Assembly (NCBI GenBank): GCA_905250125.1
Contig: CAJNOL010000121.1
Coordinates: forward strand, 124,001-188,000
From: Rotaria sordida
Taxonomy: Eukaryota > Rotifera > Eurotatoria > Philodinida > Philodinidae
DNA: 64,000 nucleotides
Direction: 5' to 3'
Below, one piece after another: positions 36,901 through 50,270 of the stretch (position 1 is the first letter of the stretch; every line of letters starts with the position of its first letter). Position numbers and translations under genes: made by a program. The notes beneath the pieces are model-generated. The model saw only the letters and a list, made by a program, of their open reading frames with translations, searched no databases and was not told the origin of the DNA.

Positions 36901-39900
36901 AAGATTTTATTAATTGTATTATCTTTATTCTAATTTTATTTTGTTTTTTATACCTTCGAACAACAATTTCAAATTCATCTTGTATTGAATTCATTAAATT
37001 TTGAACAAATAAGGCGTTTTTACCGCGTAATGATACTCCACCAACTTCAAGAACTTCATCACCTAGATTTAATTTTTAATATGAACAAAAAAACATTTAT
37101 TTACTATATAAAAATGAATTTCACCTTCTTGTACAGCATTTTTTAATATATTATAATTTCTATGACGTTTATCAATATGTTCAATACGTGCTGTTACTTC
37201 CATACAATTCAATATTGAATGACCACCTGTTATACAAAAGCCGAGATCGGCACCATCTAAAAAAAAAATAAATCAATAAATAGAAGTCTATATTAAAGAA
37301 AACAATATACCTTGTTGAGATACATTTAGACTATCACGACTTAAAATTAATTTTGATACAGAAAAAGGATAAGATATTTCTGTACTTGTACTCTATAAAA
37401 GACATGAAAAATATTTTTCATTTAAATTTTAAATTTACAAAAAAAATAAAAATAAAACCTTTTGTAATTTTGGACGATTAGTATTGTTAGTTGATAATGA
37501 TGAAGATAATAAAATTTTCGGAGGATTTGTTAATATTGGTGATATTACAGCTGGAGTCGTTTGACCATTATTATATGTTGGATTTATATGATGATTATTA
37601 GTATTATTCGGTGATGATAAACCTTTTTTTTTAAGTTTCTTTTTCGTTTTAATTGTTGAATTAAGATTTGATATAGGTGATGTATTTGTTGTTTGATCAC
37701 GTAATTGTTTAATTTGCATATTAGGAGAAGATAATTTATCAACAGATGGTGATTGATTTGTTGTATTAAATGATTTTTGATAATAATTAATATCATTATT
37801 ATTGTTATTATTATGTATTAGCTCAGATTCAGTTTTTGAACGTGCCGTTTTATTCATTGAGCCAATTGGATCATTAAGATCTATTTCAAGTAAATCACTT
37901 TCATCATCTATATTACTATTAGATATTTGAATAGGTAATGGTACAGCTGGAAGACTAAATCGAGATTCAGAATTAGTTCGACGCAATTGTAAATTATCCA
38001 TTATTAAAGGCACAGTTGGTAAATTACGTTTTTGTCGATGTATTGGTATCTTACGCTAAATAGAAAAAAAACAATCCAATTATTATTTTATATTTAGAAA
38101 AAAATCTTTATCTTTACTAATCCTCATTAAAGAAAAGAAGAAAAAGAAAAAAAAATGGATTGCATCATTAGTATGAGCGGAAGTGTTATTTTAATATGAA
38201 AACAAAACAAAACAAAACAAGAAAGACGTCGCATATAGAATTATTTTATTAATTCTATGAATATTTTAGCATATGTTTATCAAACATACATCAAAATAAG
38301 GAAAACTTTATAAATCCTAATGAATCTAAATAAACGAGATTTTCTTATCTAATCCATATTATATGATTTTCTAGAATCGAAAATATAATGAAAACAAAAA
38401 AAAAGAATACCTTGCTATGCGTCGATGCAGTACGTTGTAATAGTCGATTATTTGAAGGATAAGATTCTATTGTTGATTTTTTTGTTGTTGTTGTAAGTAA
38501 ATCAGTTAAATTTTCTCGTATACCAGATGAACGACTAAGACTTCCTCGACGATTATTAATTAATATAGGTATTGAAATAGGTATATTATGAGAATGTTGT
38601 GATGATGTTGTAGTAGGATGAATAGATGACGATGATTGAATATAATGTTCATCTGTTGATGGTGATTCAATTTCCATTTCAAGAATTGAATCAATATCAA
38701 TATTATCAACAGATAATGTTGATGGTTGTTGTAATTTTGTTACAATTGGATTTATTTCAATATTATTAATTTGTTGTGATGATATTGGAAAATGTCGAGA
38801 TAAATTAGCTATAGTTTGTTCTAATTCTTTGACATGATCACGTTCGTTATTATTATTATCATTATTATTATCATCATCATCTTCAATATATTCATCAATT
38901 TTATATGATGGTATTAATGGTTCTTCAATATTATCTGGTATTAGATTATTATCAATTACTGTTGTATATGGACTTGGTCCTTGATAGAAAAAATCATCTT
39001 CATCGATTTCTGTTAAATTATTTGTTCGTGTTTTCATTGAAACTGATGTCAATGGTAGTTGAGTTTCAAAGATTGATGTTTGATATAGTTGTTTTTCTTC
39101 ATTGTCTTGTTTTTCTTGATCTTGATTATCATTTAGTTTTTTCGTATTATGATGAGTTATATGATATGAATACTCATGAATAGGAGAGTTTCGTTTTATT
39201 AGTTCCTGATCAGTTTTCATTATATTATCATACAATTTATCTTCGTCATGTTTATTGAATTCCATTGGTATGGGAGATGATGATTTTCTTGTTGGTGTAA
39301 GCTAATGAAAGACAAAAAAAAAGATTTTATTTTATTTTATTTTATTTTTTGAGTTATTCAATAGTATTATAAATAGACATATTGACTTACAGAATTGGTA
39401 TTGTCTTGCGTTAATCGAGCAACTTCTTCATTTTCTTGACATTGAAGACAAATTGTTGTATTTCCCTGTTGTTGCTTTTTATTACATACTTGACATCGGT
39501 AAATAGTTGTTAATGTTGATTCCGGTATAGGTGTTGGCAATTCTTCATCTTCACATCTGTCAATAGTAAAAAAAAAATGGTAAAAAATGTGAGTGTCGAG
39601 ACTACGACATCCATCATAAAAATAAAAACATATATACTCAATAATTTAAGGCTGATCCAATGAAAGTTTTCTTTATATGATTTCTTATATGAAAAAAATA
39701 GCGTTTGATTCTTGTTTGTCAAAAAAATAGAAAATGAGAACAGAAGAAGAAATCTAGTCGATGCTATTTTTTTTATAATCTTTTATAATTGGCTCCTGTG
39801 GAAATATGAAGGATTTTTTTTATTTTTTTTTTATCATTAGCTTTTAGACATTTGCGTGATCATTAAATATATATATATATATATTTATAGATTTATAAAG

Positions 39901-40677
39901 TGTCTGGAAAAAAAAACTTAAAAAGAAGAAAAATGAAACAATTTCTATTTTATCGTTTTGTTTAATATGCATCATTTTTCTAACAATACGATTAATAGAC
40001 AAGAGAGTGCAGATATTTATATAAATAGTTGAATAATGTGTGAAATTATCAAAAATAAATTTGTTAAAAATTATTCTCTCGTGAGATCAAATGAAACATG
40101 CAAAAAAATAATCTACTTACATTTCATTGACATCATTACTATCATTTTTATCGTCCTGTTCATAATTTTCCGGTTTTTCAGTATTAAAACTATTTGTTGA
40201 TGATGATGATACTGATGACGATACTGAAGATGATAATGATGCTGAAACTATTGATGTTGGTGGTGATTGTATTGAAGAAACAATAACTGGCGATACTGAT
40301 GATTGTTGTTCATCGACAGCTCGAGCTCGTCGTAATACATTTGCTATATGTTCTTGTTCTTCACGATTTAAATGACTTAAATCAAGTTCAACAGGTGATG
40401 CTGGTGGTGGTGGCATTGATGTAGGAACCATTTTTGAACTACGTACACTATCCATTGATATAGGTCGTGTGAGACCCATTGCTGATGAACGTTCATTATA
40501 ATGTTGTTGATTATGTGAAGGTATTGGAGAATAATAATAATGATGTGCTGATCCTGATTTTAATGATGACGATAATAAGGAAGGAGAAGATGTTGATGGT
40601 TGTGGTGGTGCTGATGGTGATGGTGGAGTTAGATCGACCGCCACATCTTGCACCCACTTTTTCAATGAACTTAGCAT
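33952..40677 (-). CDS. Active-zone scaffold of the Piccolo/Fife/RIM family
   Basis: About twelve exons on the minus strand (first 40677 to about 40119; last about 34143-33952). Order: Met-Leu-Ser-Ser start; a Rab3-binding-type helix [20 protein letters not shown] (RIM: DLSHLTEEER); a short zinc finger with only four cysteines ([20 protein letters not shown], about 39490-39420); long Ser/Asn-rich linkers; a PDZ domain (about 37260-36950; [25 protein letters not shown]); another disordered linker; and one C2 domain (about 35738-34050; [44 protein letters not shown]). The C2 domain is closest to Piccolo C2A and keeps the five aspartates expected for Ca2+ binding, which RIM C2A lacks. The protein ends about 45 residues later, so there is no C2B. 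It likely organises synaptic vesicles at presynaptic release sites. Family placement between RIM, Piccolo and insect Fife needs a tree. Confidence 0.82.
34690..35230. mobile_element. Foldback element in the active-zone gene intron
   Basis: Arms of roughly 170-200 bases (about 34690-34868 and 35055-35230) are imperfect reverse complements. Strong blocks are GACTCCAGTGAAATATGAAA / complement near 35190-35210 and GCCTCTGGTATTGTATATAC / complement near 35108-35128. It fills much of a 1.15 kb intron within the C2-domain coding region. Confidence 0.8.
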
Positions 40678-40832
40678 TCAGTAAGGAGAGAAGGGCCGGA
40701 TGGCGAGCGAACAACCGGAGACACAATGACGGGTAATGCGATGCCACGCTGCAATCATATTAATTACATATTCTCGTTTTATGCCATTGCACAGTAGTAC
40801 TATCTTGTTGCTTTTTTGTTCTGTTCTTTTCT

Positions 40833-40863
<31 letters not shown>

Positions 40864-41816
40864 GCCTATTCTATTCTAATACGCACAAGTTCAACTAGCA
40901 AACTTGTATGTGCATGTGTCTTTGAATGCTATCGTTCGTTTGCTTTAGTTTCTCGACGTGTTTCCCTCACTTTTTCCGTCTAGTATGCTTCTCAGCTCGG
41001 ATCTCTTATCGACGTGCTCTCTTTTCCGCTCGTGTTCTATGCATCTTTCATCAAACCACATCACATTTCTCTCGATTCTAGTAATAATATATTTTTCTCA
41101 TTTTTTTTTTCTTTTCTTTATCGTCTCTTTTTTTCATCCATAACATTGAATGCTAACATTTTGCAAAAATATATTGATATGGGGATAGAAAAAAAGAGAA
41201 AAATGATAATGAATGCTCGTCAAAAAAAAAGACTCAAGAGAATTCTCTCACACTCTATTTTTTCTTTATATCTATGTGAATGTGTGTATTTACCCTTTTT
41301 TTTCGTTGCTCAATAAGAACTTCCTGTATGCTAGCAATCACAATAAGAAAGAAAATGACGATGATGATGAACTACTTAACTTAATGCTTAAGTCATCAGT
41401 CTGTGAATAGACCGAGAAAAAATATCATTACAACACGAATGAAAATAAAATCGTAATCACCGGTGTCAATAATTTGATGATGTTCATAATGATTATATTC
41501 AAGAAAAATAACATAATTGAAGATGGTTTTTTGTTATTTTTTTTATTCAAAAGAATTGATCGAATAATTTATACAACATTTGATAGCAAAATCCGATGAA
41601 ACAGAAAACATTATTATTCAGTATTTAAATAAAGAGTCAAATATATATATATATATCATTTGTATATATTTTCCATGTATTATTATTGAATCTCATTATA
41701 TCAAAAAATGGAACATGAGATTTTTTTTCTATATACATTACAATCATCATCATTTATTAGTCATATAATTTAAGCTAAATATAAAACAAAACAAAAAAAA
41801 AGAATAAATTCAATTA
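40678..41816. other. Intergenic, 5' flank of the active-zone gene
   Basis: The first ~60 bases upstream of the start codon are GC-richer than the surroundings and may be 5' UTR or promoter. A (CT)n tract of about 13 units occurs at 40838-40863. Short frames in 40950-41770 appear random. The right end is the 3' flank of CDC14. Confidence 0.5.
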
Positions 41817-44800
41817 TCAATAATAGCTTGTTCGCTTTGGTGGGCTTCTTTCCTCGCCTTTCTTAGTTATATATTTTTGTTTTCGTTTAAATTACATAAG
41901 AATACATATACAAGACAAGAAAAGGAAAAACTCCATTTGTATATAATAGTAGAAAAAAAAAAGCATCAGTAATAGCAGCAGCAGCAGTAGCAGCAGCATC
42001 AGTAAATAAGCTTAACAAAAAAAAAATGCATACACACAAGAGACAAAGAGAGTACTTGTTCTTTTAAAAAAAAAAAAAATTTTTTTTTCATCATTATTCA
42101 AGCACAGAATCCTGCAACTACAAAAAAAACAAAAACAAAACGAATAGAAGAAAAAAAAAGCAATTCTCATTGAAAAAAAAACACACGCAATTTGGCACAA
42201 AAAAAAGAAAGAGTGAGAGATTGCATTGAAGAGCAACACAATTTATTCATTTTTTTTCTCTCTATCTTTCATATAGTGCATATTAATATTTGGAATAAGA
42301 CTAAAAGAAAATAAAAACAAAAAAAAAGTCAATATAAATAAAGTATAAGCAATTAATATAATGAAATACCGATTTTGATCGTGTATAGTAAGAATGAGTA
42401 GGTAATGGAGTATTATTTGTCATTTGTGATTTACCACGATTTTGTTGACTTGAAGAAACTTTTAATATAGCTGATGATATTGGATCACGATTATCACTAT
42501 CAGATATAGTTAATGTTGTTCCAATATTATTATTTGTTATTGAACTTATATAACGCCCACTCGGATACATTGGACTAGTATTACAAAAAAATAAGAAAAA
42601 AGATTTCTTTCAATTAAAACACTTTTTTTTGTTGTAATCTTTTCAGAAATATTTCTGGGTCAATAAAAATCGGATTTATTATATCCTTAGACTATAGATT
42701 TTCTCATCTATAAATGAATTCATGTGTAAAATATCATGTTTTGAGGCATTTCAATTCTTAAAAACTACAATTATCTTCTTTTGCTTCATTAATAATATTG
42801 TCATGTTAGACATCATCATTCAATATGAAATAAAGACAAAAAAAAAATTTTGTAAGTCAATCTTACGATTTTACTATTGATGTTGCTGAAGATAGATAAG
42901 AACGAGGTTTACGTGTATTCGAATTTGATATAACATTGGAAGATGTATTTGACATTGGTCCATAACTACGGCGCATACCAATTGATGAATTCATTGTTGA
43001 TGAAATATGATGAACTGGAGTGCTGCCTGTTGCAGCCAATGGTGTATGAGCACGTTTATATGCTGCCGATGGATTGAATCTATATAACAAAAATTTTTAG
43101 ATAAAAAATGTTGAAAAAAAAAATATAAATTAAAAGCAATTTTTAGCTGTCTTTTTTCTATTTAAGAGAAACTATTCATGCAAATATTATATTCATAGAT
43201 ATATATATATATATATATACACGGTAAAACAGGCAGGAATAAGAATTGCTAATGGAATAATTGATTATATCAAAGCACAAGGAATAATGATATGTAAATA
43301 ATCAAAGCAAAAAATTTTTATTCCGTTTTCATGAAAACACCTTTGCAAATGAGTTGTTGTAAATATAGTAGGTTGATCTGATTCTTGAATATTGATAGGA
43401 GTCGAATTCACTCGACTAGTATACACTTGAATTGGTATCATTTGTTCATCATCACTGATCGATGCTGTTAATACAGGTCTTGGGATGAGACTATAAAAAG
43501 TTATTTTTCTTATTCTAAATCACATCACACGTTTACTATCACTCTACAAGCAGCTATGGAGCAAAATAAGAAAAGAAACTGTTAACGAGCATTAACAATT
43601 TAGAAAACAAAAAAAAAAAGAGAAAACAATTAATTTAATATCATTAATATAGATTTTTTTGTGTCGATGGTCAATCAAAGATGATAAATTCATCCATGCG
43701 ATTATAAATTAATCTTCCTAATACCTATTGGTACCATCACCAATGGTGATAGTATGATTGTTATCATGCATTCGTATTTGATGTAATTGTAAAGCTTTTT
43801 TTGTTGAAAATCTTTTGTTATTCATACATTGTTCACATATTATCAATAATTGATTTGTATGATTATTTTTATTGGAATGTTGGTTTTTCATATTTTTGTT
43901 AAGTGCCAATGATGACTGACAAGTTTTAATACAATATTTACATCTAAATGATTAGTTGTTTTTCTTTCTTTTTTTTTTTTTTTGTTAAACATGCTAAAGG
44001 TCCTTGTCGCACTATCTTAGTCATTGATACTTAAAGAAGAATAAAAAAAGATCTTACGTAAGACTTGATGTTACATTCGCATTTGGTGCAATCCAATGCG
44101 GTGATGGTGTTGAATGATGATGTTGCATACGACGTGCTTTTATTTCATTTAATCGATCACCTTGAGTTATTTCACCTTCATTCTCTTCCTAAATAAAAAT
44201 TTTCTTTTTTTTTTTTACGAAACTAAATTGAAAAGACAAACTTCATTATTATTATTATTATTATCTCCAATTGAATAGTGAAGTGGATTTTGACCAATTG
44301 TATCCATAATAGAATTTGTACCAAAATATGACATATATCGTGGTCGATCTTTAATTCTATATGTATCACCTAATGACCAAAGCCATGCTTGTTTGCTAAA
44401 AATAGAAAAAAGACTGTTAGCGCATCCTTACAGGATTGACATGTGACAAACAATATAGCTGCTGTTGCTAATCACACAGAGATTATTTTATTCGATCTAT
44501 TTTGGGACACATTTTCTCACCATTCTTTTGCTTAATCCTTCAAACATGCAATAACGAAAGAGTTCATATATTATAATAAGACATTATTCACAGGGGTGTG
44601 TCCCAAGGTCATCAAGATAAGAGGGATCACTACCAAGAAGGTAGAGTTCACGACATGGGAGGGTCGACTGCCGTGAAGATAGGGTGGTAAGACGAAAAAA
44701 ACGAAGAAAATCATTCAGTCTTGCTGGAAATCAATGAAAATTTCCCAAGATTGGGGAAGTTATCGACACTCCTGGTTATTCATATACGATCTTTCACGGT

Positions 44801-46359
44801 CTGTTTGAAGATCCAAATGTTTACCTCTATACTTTAACATCTCTTTTAGATCATGTTTTACAAAAGATAATTTTTTTTTTGTAATTATAAATCAAATTCT
44901 AAGCTTACTCTTCAAGAAAATTTTGTTGTGGTCCAATAACTGATCCAGGTCGACATATTCTTAACCAAGCAATAACTTCAGCTGCTGTAAATTTATAATG
45001 TTTCATTAAATATCCTCCAATTAAAGTACCCGTTCGACCAAGACCAGCTAAATATAATATTTTATTTTTATTAAAATTCTTTTTTTTTTGTTTTTGTCTC
45101 TTATAATGTACCTTTACAATGAACGGCAACAGCACCTTTTGCTTGTTCAACAATACTTAAAAATTTTAATGTAATTGCATCACTGGGTGTACTACCATCA
45201 TTAAAAAATAATTCATAATGATCAAAACCCGCATCAGTAAATCGTTTAGCTTCATAAATTTTTTTATTTAAACGTACAATTGTTGATACATTACGTTTTC
45301 GAAAATAAGTAAAATATGCTTCAGGTGCATGTAATGGATAACCCTATTTTTTCGTTATAAAAAAATCACATCATCATATAAAGGCATAGAGAATAAAGTT
45401 TTTTTTTTTTGAATTAACCTACATTTTCTATTTTACTTTTTGCATGTGGACCAGAAAAAGCAAGTAATTTACGAGGTACAATCCAATTTAAATCTCCATT
45501 TTCAACTTTCTATAAAATGGACAAAAAAAATTTTTTAATTATCTATTTATTTTTATGGTAATTTTTTTACTTCATAATGTTCATATTCATCTAGGTCAAA
45601 GTTTTCGAAATCAAAAAAACCATGAAGCATTGCCTATGAGTAAAAAAAAATTGTTAATGAACATAACCATCAAGAACAAATTAGATGGCAATTAACCTTG
45701 TAAAGACCTTGTAATGTATCAAGTAAGGTAAGATTATATGATGATGAACCAAGTGATGCATCTCGAAAAGGTAAAAATGGATGAGCAGCATTTATACCAC
45801 TTACTAATGGTTTATATGCTTCTTCAGGTGTTCGTTTTAAATAAATAATCTATGAATAATTAAATGAAACTCGTTTTGTTTTTTCTGTCTTTTAAATTTA
45901 TTTTTACTGAATAAGCAGCAATAAGAAAAGCTGCATTAGCTCGTTTCTTTGGATCAAATGTTGTATAATGAATAATTCGTTTATGTGCTAAAGTAGAATT
46001 CTAAAGGCAAAAATAAAATAACAAATAGTCAAAGATTAGTAATGAAGAATTTTTATTGGTTTCTTTTTTACATTTAATTTTTTATTTAATTTTGTACAAT
46101 ATCGATGAACAACAGCCAAATTAAGTGGACCAAAATCAGCATAAAAACTGAAAAAGAAAATTTGTTTTTTTGAAATATAATTTTTTGTTTATTACTTCTC
46201 ATAAACAAATTCATCATCAATAGAAAAATAATGTGTATTTGCAGTTGATTTAGGTTTTATTCGTAATGTAGCAAAATAAAGACGATCTTTGAATATTTCG
46301 GATGCGCTACCGATAATGTCGGTTTCGCTACCACCCCCTCCAGCATTGCCATCGATCAT
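41817..46359 (-). CDS. CDC14: CDC14 dual-specificity phosphatase with zinc-finger tail
   Basis: Many short exons on the minus strand starting [10 protein letters not shown] at 46359. The tandem CDC14 domains are complete: [70 protein letters not shown], then the catalytic P-loop [11 protein letters not shown] (Cys nucleophile, Arg) and the substrate-binding [21 protein letters not shown]14 reverses CDK phosphorylation (Ser/Thr-Pro sites) in mitotic exit, and in animals also acts at centrosomes and cilia. After the conserved [16 protein letters not shown], the tail holds an in-frame exon (about 43945-43720) with CKYC and a canonical C2H2-type finger from CEQC to HQIRMH, then Ser-rich sequence. 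The frame stays open through exons at 43491, 43079 and 42587. The last exon (about 41862-41817, [14 protein letters not shown], stop) is inferred from an acceptor site and is the least certain part. Confidence 0.93.
44400..44905. other. Longer CDC14 intron, content unknown
   Basis: A ~500-base intron just 3' of the catalytic exon. It is GC-richer in 44590-44720 and includes a short translated stretch [12 protein letters not shown] resembling a GTPase G3 motif, but without other GTPase motifs. Possibly a transposon remnant. Confidence 0.3.
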
Positions 46360-47938
46360 TGGTTTTTATTGAAAAAAAAATGTCTTATTTGATTCTGTTT
46401 TTTTGATTTTATTTAATAAATAATCGATTAATTAAGAAATTCATAGACAAAAGAAGAGAAAGAAAGAGAAAGACTAAAAGAAATAAATATAGAATTGATT
46501 ATGTCGATTAAAATAATAGAAAAAAAATAATATCTACCTAAACGAAATAAAAAAACAAGAAATATTTATACTAAAATAATAATATTTTTAATCGATTTCT
46601 GTAGTTCTGTTGTAGGGAAACAAGAGAAAGAAAAGAAAAAGAACGAATCAGCAGCCGTTGTTAAGCGCCATTAACTAGGTGAATGGTCTCTGTTTTGTAT
46701 TGATCATTAGATATCAGATGTCAAATTAATGGATATTTTATTTTTATTTTTATGATTATATATAAACCTAAAATTCTCATATTACTATATTTAATACTTT
46801 AGAAAATTATTCAAGAAAAACAAGATGTCACTAGATGTTTTGTCAAATTGACACAAACATTAATCATTTTTGTTCATTTGCAAAAAAAACGATTTTTCTC
46901 TAAGGAAGAAAGTGATTTCCGATGATGAATTTTTTTTTCTTATATGATTAATGAACGGATGTGTGATGGAAAAACGATGATGAATTCATGTCTTAAAAAT
47001 AAATCTGGGGTTCTAGAGTAATCAATATAAAATCAATGTTGCCCCGCTCTCTCTCTCTCTCTCTTGAGGACAATACTGCCTTTTCTTTTCATTCACTTAT
47101 ACAAATGATTGAGATATTATTCAAGAATGAAAAAAACTAATTATAGTGCTAATTCGAATTCAATTTTACCATACGAAATATCTAATTAACTAGATTTCAT
47201 AAATCCTCACTAATAATCAATTGACATTGAATGGGGCTATATTGCCCTGAAGAAGTTGTACTTATTCTGCTTACAAACATAATTTCTTGTTTGACCTTAA
47301 GAAACAAAATAACGAGAGGAAAAAGAAAAAGAAAACGAGTAAAGGATTGAAGAGTCAACAATTATAGATTATTCGTTTTTCATTTATCATATATGGAATA
47401 GGATAATTTTTATTCTGAATTGATGTTCATTGATTATAATTCGATATTTCAAAGACTAAAACATCTTTTGATTAGTGAGTGTTTATTCTCGAATGATTCT
47501 TGTCTTCTCAGCTAAACTTTTTCTTTGTCACATTTATATGAATATATATATATATATATATATATTTGATTAAAAATCTCGACAAAATTATGCTGCTAGT
47601 TTTTTGTTTGATATCTTTATGAATTGTTATGAAAATTTTCAAGACTTTAATTCTACGATTAAAATTATTTTCAAAATAAATCAGATTCTTGTTTAGAAAA
47701 ATTTCATATTGTCTATTGTACATCTCAAGTTCTATTTCTCTCTCTATACATAATATTTTCGATTAATGCCAAAGACCAAGCCCAATATGGATGTCGCCTA
47801 TTATACATATATAGCATAGAAGTCGTTGCTATGTAAAAGTAGATATTTATGGCAAGAAAGAATTTTCTTCTAGTTAATTTTCATAGTCATGCAAACGTAT
47901 TTAAGTAAATCATCATAGTTAAAAACAAAAGGCTCAAC
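46360..47938. other. Divergent intergenic region, CDC14 / DNAJB13
   Basis: The two genes are divergently transcribed, so both promoters should lie here. It contains a (CT)n run at about 47047-47064 and an (AT)n run at about 47546-47564. No coding or RNA gene recognised. Confidence 0.5.
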
Positions 47939-50270
47939 ATGGGAAAAGATTATTATCAAATTCTTCAAATCACTCGAATTGCTAACGATAGTGATATTAA
48001 ATTAGCGTAAGAAATAAAATAAGCGATTTTTTTAAATTGTTCTTGTTATGTAAATATAGTTTTCGTCGATTAGCACTTAAACTTCATCCACGTAAAAATA
48101 CTGGTGATCATAATGCAATTTATAAATTTAATGATCTGGCTGAAGCGTACGATGTATTAAGTGATCGTATGTATTAATATCATTTGTATTATATTTAATA
48201 AATATATTCATTTTTTTTATTTCCTGAATTAAGATAAAAGACGAGCTATTTATGATCAATATGGTAGTGAAGGTTTAAAAAATGGTGTACCAATAGGTTA
48301 AATATAGTTTAATTTTTAGAAAAAAAAATCTATTCAATTAAATTTTAAGGACCAGAAAATGAATGGAGTGAAGGTTATGTATTTCATGGTAATGCTGATA
48401 AAATATTTCTAGATTTTTTTGGTGGTGATAATCCATTTGCAGGTAAAATTAAAAGAACAAAATTCTATTAGAAAAAGAAAAATAATTGAATTATTTTATT
48501 TATTTAGAATTTTATACAAATGCTGATCAAAATCGAATGTTTAGTTTTGGTGGAATTGATGGTCGTGGTCGAATGAAAAAAGATTCACCAATAATACGTG
48601 ATCTTTTACTTTCACTTGAAGATTGTTATCATGGTGCAATAAAAAAAATTAAAATAAGTCGAAGAGTAAGAAAAAAACAACAACAACAGCAACAAACATC
48701 TTTGTCTTTCTTTTCCGATTTATTCTAAATCTTAAACATATATTTTTATTTATTTAAGGTATTAAATGATGATGATATAACATCAAGTATTCGTGAAAAA
48801 ATTCTTTCAATTACTGTTAAACGTGGTTGGTTACCAGGTACAAAAATAATGTTTGAAGGTGAAGGTGATCAAGGTCCAAATAATATTCCATCGGATCTTA
48901 TTTTTACTGTCAAAGATAAACCACATCCAACTTTTCATCGTGATAATACAGATCTTATTTATACAGCTAACATTAGTTTAGGACATGCATTAATTGGTAT
49001 TACATTACATATTGAACATCTTGATGGACGATTACTTGATATACCAATTAATGAAATAGTTAGGTGAGAAAATGAATTTATTTAACAAAAAAAAATCAAA
49101 TAAAAGAAATTAATATCTGTCCAAACATATAATGGCCATGGGTAGTTTTCCAATAACTCGAAAATGAAAATAGCTAGAGAGCTACGGTTTTCACCATTCT
49201 AGAGAGAAGATCTAGGCCCATCAACCCATCAAAGTGTATCGAGATTTGATCGGTCAGCAATTGGTCAATCAGATGAGTTCTAGATTGAGATTCTCGACAA
49301 CGATATTTTGAATCTATTTCTCTTTCGATCTATACAAAGCCGACATCCCTAGCTAGTTCTATTCAAGAGTGATAAGACTTTTCCTGACATACATGATTTC
49401 AGTCATTTGACCCGTGATCACTAGGAAATGCAGCTAAACATAAATATTTCATCACATTGAATCGAATGGTGATGTCTATTTTTAGAATGGAAAGGATCTG
49501 GCACTGTTATCTCAATATTTCTGATATGCTGACTTCTTTGTTACGTGGAGGCTGATTGTGAAAATTCAGAAATATTGAAATAACAGTGTTAGATCATTTC
49601 GAACCTAAAAATAAACATCCCTATTCGACTGTGCATGATGAGTTACCTATGCCTAGCTAGTTAATCGGGTGATCACAGTTCAATTGGCTGAAATCGAGGA
49701 TCTCAGAAAAAGTCTTATAACTCTCGAATAAAACTAACTAGGAATGTTGGTCTTGTGAGGATCGAAAGAGAAGATTTTCTCCTATCGATCAGTTCTATTA
49801 AAAATTTAAATCATCAGAGAAATAGCTTCAGAATATTGTTTTCAATAATTTCTACCAAGAACTTATCTTATTAGTCAATTGCTAAAACAATCTAATTTCG
49901 ACAAAATTTGATGACTCTGGATTCTCTCTCTTGAAAAGTGAAAACCACAGCTCTCTAGTTATTTCTGTTCTTGAGTTATTGCAAAAATACCCACGGGTAT
50001 TGTATGTTTTTTTTAATAGACATTAGTTTCTTTTTTTTTCCTTTTTTCAGACCTGGATATAAAAAACGTATACCGAGTTATGGTATGCCATTAATGACAG
50101 ATCCAGATAAATATGGAGATTTAATTATTGAATTTGACGTTGTATACCCCTATGGATTAAGTCCGGATCAAAAATTATATATTAAAGAAGCATTAATAAA
50201 TAATCAAAATAATAAAAAGCATCAACAACACAGTCATATTAAAAAAAAACATATGGCACATGGGGAATAA
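47939..50270 (+). CDS. DNAJB13: DnaJ-family co-chaperone DNAJB13, J domain with HPR
   Basis: Seven exons (47939-48006, 48060-48166, 48234-48296, 48350-48442, 48508-48665, 48759-49063, 50051-50270) encode 337 residues. The protein aligns along its length with DNAJB13: [81 protein letters not shown] and the C-terminal [19 protein letters not shown]13 is an axonemal radial-spoke protein. The HPD tripeptide needed to stimulate Hsp70 ATPase reads HPR here ([11 protein letters not shown]); vertebrate DNAJB13 reads HPL, so loss of the Asp is shared but the residue differs. A His/Lys-rich C-terminal extension of about 20 residues is not in the mammalian protein. The last intron (about 990 bases) is occupied by a large foldback element. 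An AATAAA signal follows at about 50370. Confidence 0.95.
49136..49997. mobile_element. ~860-base foldback filling a DNAJB13 intron
   Basis: The whole element is close to one long palindrome. The outer arms share CAATAACTCG (49151) and its inverted copy near 49980, and AACTAGAGAGCT-type blocks near 49170 and 49955. The inner arms share CACTGTTATCTCAATATTTC (49503) and its inverted copy near 49570-49590. The centre lies near 49545. It carries no transposase. Confidence 0.87.

Noticed and set aside
44755..44800. IDTPGY stretch suggesting a GTPase pseudogene in a CDC14 intron
   Set aside because: Only one short motif; no P-loop or other GTPase motifs nearby.
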